DNA of 64,000 nucleotides. It comes from Epinephelus fuscoguttatus (lineage: Eukaryota; Chordata; Actinopteri; Perciformes; Serranidae). Position 1 is the first letter of the stretch. Every line of letters begins with the position of its first letter. Shown here piece after piece: positions 36,652 to 48,721 of the stretch. The stretch covers positions 1,742,501 through 1,806,500 of the forward strand of contig NC_064773.1 of NCBI RefSeq assembly GCF_011397635.1. The letters run 5' to 3'. The position numbers and the translations under genes are program-made. The notes beneath the pieces were generated by a model. That model had not been told where the DNA came from, made no database searches, and worked only from the letters and a program-made list of their open reading frames with translations.

Positions 36652-39600
36652 TTAATCACATGCTTCAGTATTGTTTAACACATGTTACACCATGGTCTGG
36701 ATGAACGCTTGATTCTGATTGGCTGCGTGGTGTCTGTTAAAAACTGATAATGGACGTCTACTAAGTAGTTCCAGTGAACTAAATTAATACGACTGAAGCA
36801 GTATCTGTAATCTGATTACAACTAATTTCCAACACTGAGAGTAACGTGAGTCCTTCAGTCCTCTGAACACCACAGGACAGAGACTGTAACACACCCTGCA
36901 GGTAAAACACTGACCTCCTGAGCTTAAACAATCATCTCACATCCTGTCCGCTGTTCAACGTGCTGCTTCAGGCTGCGGCCGACAGTAACGTCACACATGG
37001 CGAATTATTTGTTAGTGAAAATCTTGACATTGATTTGGGGATGCTGGTGGTGTTACCAAAGAAAAAAACTTTAGATTTTGACTGCAAAAAGCATCAAAAT
37101 ACGAATTATTATTTTTGCTCTTTTCTTCTTTGGTAAGTGACCATGCTATGAGCGGGATGATGATCGATGAGGTGTCTGTTATCACTTTTTAACGGCCTTC
37201 ACAGAGGCAACCGTCCTCCATTGATGCCTCCATGTCAGCTGTTAGAAAGTGAGAATGGACACCTTGTCGGGCGTCGTCCTTTACTTATAATCTGGAGTTT
37301 TTGCAACTCACGTCGCCCTGCTGTTCAGCCATAATACTTTCATACACACACATCTGTTGTTTTTCTGTATGTCTAGTGCAACACACTCACTCGTCCACCA
37401 TCTTCTTGTACGTGGAAATCTCTTTTGCATAGAGCAGCTTGTTGCTGGGAGACTCCTGCAGAAAACAAACAGATCAAAGATGTTGAGTCATTTTCAGAGC
37501 TCCTCACAATCATCTACTGACTTTGTTCTGCGAGGAGGGAAGATGTTTTACAGAGAGAATCCTCTCTTGGATGCTCCTGCTCTGTTAAATATCAGCAGTC
37601 TGTGATGTTCAAACAGTCCGGGGTTTATTTAGTGATTAAGTGTCGTTAATTAACTCTTCTGCTGCAGCCAGTTTCCATCAGTCCGCCTCCTCGTCTGCTG
37701 CAGAGACTCCCTGTGAAAGACTTCAGACAGCAGCCTCTGAGAGACTCTCAACATCTGCAGAAGCTGCCTGACAATATGCATGTTTTTATGTTTTCTTCAG
37801 TGTCACAGTGATCCAGTGTTAACGGTCTGTACACCCACGGCACACTGCAGACAGGAGCTGCTCACAGATCTTTCGGCAACTTCTAAACGTTTAGCAAAAC
37901 TGTAACAAATTTAAAACTGGGCTCAAAACAGAATACCAGTGCTGTCCTGTCTGTGACATCACAACAACACATCTGATGAGCTTCAACAGGACTTAATCTC
38001 CTGATTTTAAATTCTTCTGTTGTCGTATTGGTTCCCAAAAGTACTTTTGATTTCCTTAGTTTTCACTGAAATGTTCAAACTGATCTGATTAAGCAACTAC
38101 AAGGATGAGCAGCTTTTATGGGAAGAAAGCCAGATATTCACTTTGAAAAACAAAGACATCACTCTGAACAGGATTTAGATTTCAGGAGTGAAAAATGACC
38201 CAGATATAAACACTCTGCACAGAGTTAAGATCATTGACGAGCACAGGTGATATTAAAATCACCCCGCATCCTTTAGAGACAATAATCTCAGACTGAGATT
38301 CATAAACACTCTGTACGATCTGTATCTGTGTGAACTCACTCTGCTGAGTTTGTGCTCCGTCTTGGTGCAGGCGTCCATGAAGGTCTGAGAGATGACGTGT
38401 AGCGAAGCGTCCACCACCTCCGTCACGTGGACGTCGAAGATGAAGTGAGGGTTCCTCAAGATGTTCACCCAATACCTCAGAGGCAAGCTGAGGACACACA
38501 GAGACACAGTCAGGTGGTTAAAAGAACCCACATTAAAAAGTTTTTGCAAAAACTTCTTTAGGTTTTGCGCAGTACAATGATCTTCAGAGAAGTACAGAGA
38601 GTTGTTGACTAGAGATGATACACCATGAGACGGCGTATCATCTCTAGTCAACGACTCTCTGTGCTTCTGATCTGTAACGTCGACAGGAAGTGACCGCCAT
38701 GAGACGGCGTATCATCTCTATTCAACGACTCTCTGTGCTTCTGATCTGTAACGTCGACAGGAAGTGACCATCATGAGACGGCGTATCATCTCTATTCAAC
38801 GACTCTCTGTGCTTCTGATCTGTAACGTCGACAGGAAGTGACCGCCATGAGACGGCGTATCATCTCTATTCAACGACTCTCTGTGCTTCTGATCTGTAAC
38901 GCTGACAGGAAGTGACCGCCATGAGACGGCATATCATCTCTAGTCAACGACTCTCTGTGCTTCTGATCTGTAACGTTGACAGGAAGTGACCGCCATGAGA
39001 CGGCGTATCATCTCTAGCCAACGACTCTCTGTGCTTCTGATCTGTAACGTCGACAGGAAGTGACCGCCATGAGACGGCGTATCATCTCTAGCCAACGACT
39101 CTCTGTGCTTCTGATCTGTAACGTCGACAGGAAGTGACCGCCATGAGACGGCGTATCATCTCTATTCAACGACTCTCTGTGCTTCTGATCTGTAACGTCG
39201 ACAGGAAGTGACCATCATGAGACGGCGTATCATCTCTAGTCAACGACTCTCTGTGCTTCTGATCTGTAACGTCGACAGGAAGTGACCGCCATGAGACGGC
39301 GTATCATCTCTATTCAACGACTCTCTGTGCTTCTGATCTGTAACATTGACAGGAAGTGACCGCCTTCTTCAAACCAACTCATGAAGCTAACGTTAGCTTA
39401 GCCAGCTAGCTGCAGCAGAGAACGTGGCTGAAATAAGGAGCTGCTTTTGTGTTCCTGGGTCTGAAATTAAGAACTCATTGTTTCAAGTAAGACATGATTG
39501 TTTTTGGCAAATTTACCCGTCATCACAACAAACTGCACGAGTGCGAGAACATTAAGCTCGACAGGTGTAGCAACAGTAACTAAGGAATAAATTTCAGACA

Positions 39601-41902
39601 GTTTTTAAGGACCTGCTGACACACAGTTTCTCTTCATCATTTCATCTCCTCCTCCACAGACACCATAACCCTCATCAATAATTCACAACAGCTGATGAAT
39701 ATTTCATTGTCCACCGTGTCTGCGTGTGTGTGTGTGTGTGATGATTGACAGGCTGAGCTCAAGGCCAGTTTGAAAACAGAGAAGTTAGAGGTAATAAAAA
39801 AGCAATCTGTGTGTCTGTGTTTCCTCTCTTCATCATCGTTTATCTGTCCTGAGAAAAGACGGCCAATTAGATCAGCCTTTAATGTTGGCAGTGAGGACAT
39901 AAGTACACTGTAGTTAAGCTGATGAGGCACAACACACACACACACACACACACACAGATCAAGTTGTGTTTGTGTCTGCAGGTCGTCTCTCCAGCTGTAG
40001 TCTCAGTCTCGAGAATAAAATGCTTATTTAGTCACATTTGAGTATACTTAGGCCCAATCCCAATACCTTGGCCCTACCCCTTAGCCCTTGTCCACTACCC
40101 CTTAGCCCTTGGCCCTACCCCTTAGCCCTTGTCCACAACCCCCCCTTAGCCCTTGGCCCTACCCCTTAGCCCTTAGCCCTTGGCCCTACCCCTTAGCCCT
40201 TGGCCCTACCCCTAGCCCTTGTCCACAACCCCTCCTTGGCCCTTGGACCTACCCCTTAGCCCTTGGCCCTACCCCTAGCCCTTGGCCACTACCCCTCCTT
40301 GGCCCTTGGGCCCTACCCCTTGGCCCTACCCCTTAGCCCTTGTCCACTACCCCTAGCCCTTGTCCACTACCCCTTAGCCCTTGTTCACTACCCCTTAGCC
40401 CTTGTCCACTACCCCTTAGCCCTTGTCCACTACCCCTTAGCCCTTGGCCCCTACCCCTTAGCCCTTGGCCCTACCCCTAAGCCCTTGTCCCTACCCCTTA
40501 GCCCCTGGCCCTACCCCTTAGCCCTTGTTCACTACCCCTTAGCCCTTGTCCACTACCCCTTAGCCCTCGGCCCTAGCCCTTAGCCCTTGGCCCTAGCCCT
40601 TAGCCCTTGTCCCTACCCCTTAGCCCCTGGCCCTACCCCTTAGCCCTTGACCCTAGCCCTTAGCCCTTGTCCACAACCCCCCCTTAGCCCTTATCCACAA
40701 CCCCTTAGCCCTTGGCCCTACCCCTAGCCCTTGTCCACTTCCCCTTGGCCCTTGAAATGAATGAACGAGGGGTAGGGGTAGAAATCTTTCCCTAGGAATT
40801 GGGACACCATTCACTACGTCGCTGTGTCGGTTACATTCACGCATACGGAACTATTTTAAACAGGAAGTCGCGAGCCATCTACATTTCCAACCGGCATCTA
40901 CAATGTAACTGTAATGTTAGCTACTATTATGCTTGCTACTAACGTACCATTTGAGTAATAAGATAGCTAGCTAACCAGCTAACATTACGAGGCAGCATAG
41001 TCATACTAGCTGGCGTGTTATCCCAATGTGAAAAATCCAACAATTTTGCAGAACAGGACAATAACAGATGCCAGATAGTGTGAGCTAGCTAGCTAGCTAA
41101 CAAGCAACCTGACCACTGTAACGTTAGCTAGCTAGCTAGCTTTCTGTCAATTCCAATCTAGACATCGTGAATAGCAATAAAAACTTTTGCCCCCATCTCT
41201 TGCTCGGTGGTAGCCATGGCGACGTCTACCCCTCGCTGGCAAGTCAGCATCTGAAATCCCTCGCTCCGAAGGGCTAGTTTTATACCCACTACCCCTCGTT
41301 ATGCCCCCTACCCCTACAGGCAAAAAGGAATTGGGACACCCGTACCCCTCGCTGGAACGCGCAAATGTAGGGATAGGGCTAAGGGGTAGGACTCTTCATA
41401 GTTCAAGTCGACAAATTATTCAAAACATTTTAGTCAACTTTTAGTCTCAGCCAAAATGTTAAAACCACTGACAGGTGAAGTGAATAACTTTGATCATCTT
41501 GTTACAATATGATGTTCTGTTGGGGAACCTTGGGTTCTGACATTCATGTGGAGGCCACCTGACACGCTCCACCCACCTAAACACTAGTGCAGACCAGATA
41601 CCCCCCCTTGTGGCAGCTACACTCCACAGTAACAGTGCCACACCCCCCCCCTTTTGCAGTACCTGTACCCTGTTCACAGATCAGTAGCTGCTCTGTTGTC
41701 TCCACAGACAGTTGTGTTGTTTACCTGTTGGTCTTCCAGATGTGCAGCGTCTCCTCGTCCACGTTGTCGTGTCTCAGCGCCTGCTCGTCCAGGAAGTCAA
41801 AGAAGTATTTGACTGCAGGAGGGACGACGGAGCTCGAGCACAAAACACTGCGGAAGAAATCGTCCACGAACTGCTGCAGAGTGCCCTGAAACACACACAC
41901 AT

Positions 41903-41955
<53 letters not shown>

Positions 41956-44407
41956 TTTATATACATACACAAGTTTACCTGTGCAAAGTTGCTGAGGATC
42001 CCGTTTCTTAAGTTTTATTCTGTGTTTGTATTATTTTAACATGTTCAATAAATTGATAATAAATAAATTCAACAGATAAAATGTTTGTGTTTCACAGTTT
42101 GAGCTGTGAATCGAGCGTCTTTGAATGAATCAGGTGTTTACAGACAGCAAAGCTGTGCAGAGGGCTGACAGCTTCATTATGGTGAGTCACACACACACAC
42201 ACGCACACACGCACACACACCTTGACGGACAGCAGCCTGGTCAGGTAGATCTCCGTGATGGCTTTGGTCATGGCCTTGTCCTTCATGCTGCCTCTCTTCG
42301 ACTTCACCTCGTCGATCTCGTCCGCCGGCCGCACCAGGTGGAAGGTGTTGTCGTCCTCCAGCAGGGCGTTTTCTGGTAACAACACACACACAGACGTCAC
42401 ACTGCTGGCTGCATCTGTCTGATGGAGCTGTTCTCATTGAGGCACAGGTGGATCTGATGTCGTTATTCAGACAGAACATTTACAGAAGAGAGACTAAATG
42501 ATGGCACCTGCTGCACGAGAGGGAGCAAAGAGATGAAGATGTTTCTTTAAAAGGAAGTTTTGTTGGATTTCAGTTGTCAGATCAGTTTCAGCTGCTGCGT
42601 CACACAGCATGATGTGAACTTTATGCTGCTGTTATGTTCATCTATGTATTGACATCAGTGTTCCTGATGTCAGCAGAAAAACCTTTCTTTCAGCTACTAA
42701 ACCCCCAAAATACGGAATAACCTTTAAATACCCACCGGCTCAGTCGACAACTCTAAACATATATTTTTATTAAAGCCCATCACTAGCAGCTTTCTGTTCT
42801 TTCTTTCTTTCTCTTTGAGGGAGTGTTGTATAATTTAATAGTAACTGTATTCTGTGTGTGAAAGGTGCTTCATGAATAAAGTTCATTCATTCATTCATTC
42901 ATTGATTCTCTGTCACCGTTCAGCTCAGTGACTGGTTGAACACGGTGAAGCTGCTCTGTAGTGTCTTCAGTTCTGGTTGTTTATGACTCATCACAGTTCA
43001 ATATGTGGTTCATGGTTGTGAGATTACTGTTAAAGCTTTACACTGTGTGTTGCCATGGCAACCTGCGACTCTGATTTTATTTGCATCTAATTAAAACACC
43101 TGTACTGTCCGACATCTGACAGTAAAACTCCATCCATCCATTCACCATTTCGACAGTCATGGTTTGGTTTGGTTTCATTTGGTTGGTCCATCAGCCCAGC
43201 ACAGCAGGGATTTACATTTCCATGACAACAGGACTACCTGCTGAAGGTGCATCTCTAGCCCTTTTTAGACAGGAGTTGTGCCAATTTGCAGGAAAGTCCA
43301 ATCAGTGTTTTTTCAGCATTGGCAGTATAAAAACAAAATCGGGGAGTGCAGCAAAATGCCGCCTACCTACTTTTGTTTATACAGAATGTGCCTTTTTCGG
43401 GGCAATGGGGGGCGTGAGCAAGTAACAAAACGTGTAGCTCAGCGTGTGACGTAAACAGTGACGTGGGAGGGAAGCCGCGGCTGGTCAGTCCTTCGGTGAT
43501 TCTCTCGTAAGTCGGCCCGTCCTTCACCGTCCCCGTCATCTGACGGTTAATGGCCTCTTCGTTTGCGAGGACAAGGAGGGCGCGCAATTCCTTGTCTCCC
43601 CAGTTGCTCATCTTTACAGTGTCTGTCAGGTTTGTGTTTCCCTCTTGCTACTAGCTGCTCGCTAATTCCTGCTATCAGCTGTTTCCTGTTTATCCACCGC
43701 CAGTGGCTTGCACGTGCTGTCTGTGTCTGTTTAAACTAAAAGGGTTCCACCAATATGTCTACCTTACGAGGCGGAAAATTGGGCACCTCGGATCAACTCG
43801 CCAATCCGGCTCTGTGTGTCTAAACGCTTGCAGCTTGCCGGCAAAACGGCCCAACATTCGCCAAAAATCTGGCAGTGTAAAAGGGGCTAGAAACCAATGA
43901 CAGCTTGTCTTGAGTGATGATGTTTAAAAGCAGCGGGCTGATCCACGCCTAAAGTCTCCTGTTATTTTGAAATGTAAAAACTTTTATTGTGAAGCAACAA
44001 AATAAGGAAATGTTGACAACTTCTAACACGGCTGATAGTGAAGATGAAACAATAAAATAAATCAAATCTGTAAAGTACAAACAGGACGCAGGAGAGAAAC
44101 TAAACTCCAAACCAGAGAGATTCAGTCAGAGGCTACAGACGTACTGAGAGCTGAACACACAGAGACTTTTAAAGACACCTGTCTCTCTGGTCTCGTGTGA
44201 CAGTGGAAAAGGCCCACATGTGGAATAAATCAAGTTTCACGTTGAATGTGAAGTTAAGAAAATTTGAAATAAGGAAATATTTTCTAATCAGCAGAGACGA
44301 CAGACACATGATACACATCGAGTGCAGGATGGAAACATATATGGACCTGAGTATTTGTATTTCAGTACAGCAGAGTTATATCCCACTACTGCTCAAAAGT
44401 CTGCCTC

Positions 44408-44447
<40 letters not shown>

Positions 44448-47400
44448 TACTCTCTTCGTAGCTGTCTTGGTGCTGGTGGAAAGACTGTGTGTGCAGAACT
44501 CTGGACAGAACCAGCGTGGCGTTATCTCGAACCTGCAACACAAACAATCACTGACATCAGATGAGAGGCATAAATCCTGAGTGACGCCCACAGTTATTAC
44601 TCTGTCTGTAAACACTGTGCTTTAAATGTCAGAGGGGAAACTGCTGCAGAGTTTTAGTTTCTCTTGGTTTTCTTGCAGCGTGAGGACGAGTCTCACGTGG
44701 CTCGACATTTCACTGCGCTCAAGTTTTTGGTTGTTTCAGTGCAGAATGAAAAGTCTGAGCTCGCCACAACGAAGCAAAGCTGATTAAAATCATCCAGAGT
44801 CTGAAGCATGAAGATGAAGTCCAGTCTGAAGCTGTGGGACGAAGGAGCTGAAACCTGCACAGACTGGACAAACTGTTTCCACCAGCGGTCCTCAACCGGG
44901 GGTCCAGGGAGCAGACACATGGGGAACAGTTTATTTTTGCTTTCTTACTCTAGATCTAGTCTAGAGTACAAAGTGTGGTGCATTAACGCCTGCAGACTGA
45001 ACTCACGTTGTAATGAGCCAGAGTGTTGAGTCTCTTCCAGCGTCCCTCCTTCTGGGAGGTGAGGTCGAGGTCAGACAGGATCTGACCTGTGGAGCCGGGA
45101 CGCCACTCTGTGGACGGACAAGAAAAAATTGACGTCAATACTAATGTCATGATGTCACTGTGTGTTTTTGTCATGTGACTGCTGCTTTTTCTCTCTGCTG
45201 CACTCAGACCAGTCTGACGAGGAGATCCTGATGTTTGAAGGACTTTAGATTAAATATGAAACTCCAACTCAACAAAGGTACCACATTATGCTATTATGAT
45301 ATTTTGTGATTTTGCTGATGTAACAGGGAAATGTATCTTTAGTATCTATGTACGGCAGATTTCTGTACACCTGATCGATGATCTTCTCTTTCACCTGCAC
45401 GACACAAAGTTCTGAATTTACCAGGCAGAGATGTGCTCCTGACACAAGAACTAAAGTAATATTTCAGTCACATTTATCAGCGCTGATGTGAACACTGACA
45501 GACAGCAGAGAAATATCACACCAGAAGCTTCGCCCTTGTATCTTAATCAGACACTTCCTGTCTGGTAAAGAGAATCTATGAGTCAACTCTGATTCTTATA
45601 AAGTCTTTGTCCCTTGAATGTGAAGCCAACACACCCACCTGTGAGATGGTGTCACAGTTCAACACCTTCACTGGAGTCACGTCTGGTCCCTCCCCATGCA
45701 CCAACACCTGCAGAGTCTGACACCACAAACACACCTGTCACACTCTGAGGAAGTGACGGCACATTCACTTCTGTGAGCGAAATAAAAGTATTGATTGTTT
45801 TTCTTATTGATCAGTTTGATAAAAGAAGTGATGACTTGAAAGTCTTGTTTTGTCCAAAACCCACAAAGATTCTGCTGATTAAGATATTAAACAGAAAATC
45901 TTCACATTTCAGAAGCTCCGCATTTAAAGCATGAAAGGATTTAAAAACAACAAAAGGAGGAAAACTACTGCTGCTCAACACCTGTCCTGAACTGCAGGAC
46001 ACTGTGTGTGTTGTGTGTGTTGTGTGTACTGTGTGTACTAACCAGTACAGAGTACTCCACGTCGTCCCCCAGCAGTCCCGTGTCGTTCAGTGTGTATTTG
46101 GCTTTCTTCATCTTGGCGTCCACTGGTCCTTTCTCCACCTGATGCTTCAACGCCTTAAACAGTTTGTATAAAGGCTCTCCTGCTGTGTCCTGAAATACAC
46201 ACACACACACACACACAAATTTGTTCACATTGTTCATATCAGTTGCTGTTGTCAGCGCAGTAGCATCCATGTCAGTGAAAACATGGATGCTTCACACACA
46301 GAAGATCTATACAATCAGCACAGTTTCAAGATTAGAGTCACCAATTCAGTATCTGACCAAATGTCTCCCCTTCTGTTCCTGAGATATGACGTTACAACAT
46401 GATGATGTCACAGTCAAGCTGACCTTTGACCTTGAGTCTAAGTAGACATTTGTGCCAAATTTGAGGAAATTCCCTCAAGGCATTCAAAAGACATCTTGTT
46501 TGCAAGGATGAGACAGACATGAGGTAACAGTGACCTTGGACCACCAAATCTGAATTAGTTCATCATTGAGTCTACGTGGACATTTGTGCCAAATTTGAAG
46601 GAATTCACTCAAGACACTCTTGAGATATCTTGTTTTCGAAGGACGAAATGGATGCAAAGTCACAGTGACGTTTGACCACGAAATTCTAATCAGCTCATCA
46701 TTGAGTCTAAGTGGATGTTTGTGCCAAAGTTTAAAATTCTCACAAGACGACCTTGAGATATTGTGTTTACAAGAATGTGATGTATGCAGAAAGGTACGCA
46801 CAGACCTGAAAACATTTTACCTCTGGTCATGGCTATTGCTGGGGTGTAGGCATAGTAAAACTTTTTTTTAAATTAGCATATGATATATTAAATATGTCAC
46901 AGTGACCTCTGACCACCAAATTCTAGTCAGCTCATCCTCAAGTCCAAGTCGGCGTTTGTGCTAAATTTGAAGGGATAGAGATATCATGGAGGCAAGTTAA
47001 TAGTGACCCTGACCTTTGACCACCAAAATCTAATCAGTTCATCGTTGAGTCCAAAAGGACGTTTGTGCCAAATTTGAAGGAATTCCTTCAAGGTGTTCAA
47101 CAGATAAGACAGACTTGGTCAAACTGTCCTTGAACTTTGACCTGTCATCACTGAGTCCAAGTGGACATTTGTGCCAATTTTGAGGGACTGAGAAATCTCC
47201 TTTACAAGAATGAGATGCATGCAAGGCCACAGTGACCTTGACCTTTGGCATTAAAACACGATGATGTCACAGTCAAGCTGACCTTTGACCTTTTGACCTT
47301 CATTATATTATCCTGTTAGACACTCCTGACTTTCACACTCCCGTGTCAAGTTTGGTCATAATTAGTGAATGAATTCTTCAGTTATGTGAGGTCACACTGA

Positions 47401-47835
47401 CCTTTGACTTTCGACCACAAAATATTAATCAGTTTATTCTTTAGTCCAAGTGGACGTTTGTGCCGAATTTAAAGAAATTCCCTGGAACTGTTCTTGAGAT
47501 ATGTTCACAGGGATGGGACAGATGTGCGTGTGTACAGATGGATGAACGGACAACCTGAAAATGCAGAGGCCTAACAATCAGGCACACTGAGCAGGTTTCA
47601 ACAAAAGAGACGGAGTTAAGTTTCAGTTGGAGTCCATTACAACTGAAGAAACAACAGACGAAGAAAATGAAGAAGAAGAGAATGAAGGAGAAGAAGAATA
47701 AGAAGAAGAAGGGAAACAGATGGAAGAGAATTGTAAACGCAGTACAACAACAACAGTGTTTGTTACCCTGAGGAACTGATAGAGACAGATGGACATCCAA
47801 TTACAGAGCATCCTCTCCACCACCGTCTCCGACCT

Positions 47836-47894
<59 letters not shown>

Positions 47895-48668
47895 ATAGAT
47901 AAAGACATTAGAGGACATTTTTCATTTACAGTGTAAATAAAAACAAACAAATAAACTTACAGCCTATAAAAATAAATAAATGTGCTTTTCTTTATCATTT
48001 TCTCTGACAGACGTCCTCAGAGAGAGAGAGTGTGTGTGTGTGTGTGTGTGGGTGTGTGTGTGTGCTGACCTCCTGAGCATGAGTTTGGGGTTCTTGTTCT
48101 GCACATGTTCGTCCATCAGCTCCAACAGCAGCGTCCTCATGATGTCAGTGTAGTACTCCAGTTTACCGTGCAGCGCCACTGTCAGCAGTGAGGCGAAGTA
48201 ACCACGAGCCCGGGCGTTAAAGTCCGGACGACTCTCCAACGTGCGGATGAACTGGAGGACAGAGACAGTTACGGAACATAAGTTTATAAAAAAACATGAC
48301 TGTACGTTAGCAAGAAAGTTCATTCATTAACTTTCTATCTTTTAACCAGATCTGATAATCAGTGAGCGGACAAAGCTGACGCAGGAGGTGAAGAAGACAT
48401 AGAGCCAAACTTCTAGTGAAGCATCTTGAGACTCACGTTGATGAGGAAGGTTTTACTGTTGAGCAGGTTGGAGAACTGGTTGAGCGCCTGAGCCACGATG
48501 GCCCTGCGGGCTTCTGGGATTTGTATTTTCCCTGTGATCATGGTGTCGTTGGCGCCGTCCTTGGAGGGCAGGAAGAAGTTTCGGTCGGTGTAGGTTTTGT
48601 AGTCGAGGAAAGGGATCCGGGCCTCGCTCAGGTCGCTGGTGTGATCCTCCATCTCTATCATCAGATCT

Positions 48669-48721
<53 letters not shown>

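Noticed and set aside
40109..40583. Leucine/proline-rich ORFs over the CCCTTAGCC array
   Set aside because: Simple-sequence artefact inside a mobile element.
40060..40755. Interstitial telomere repeat
   Set aside because: The unit is CCCTTAGCC-based with CCTTGTCCACTA variants, not (CCCTAA)n.
45203..45248. Plus-strand exon-like piece 'ctgcactcag' then [12 protein letters not shown] and stop
   Set aside because: It is short, lies antisense in a plxnb2 intron, and no upstream partner exon or family is recognised. Likely chance.
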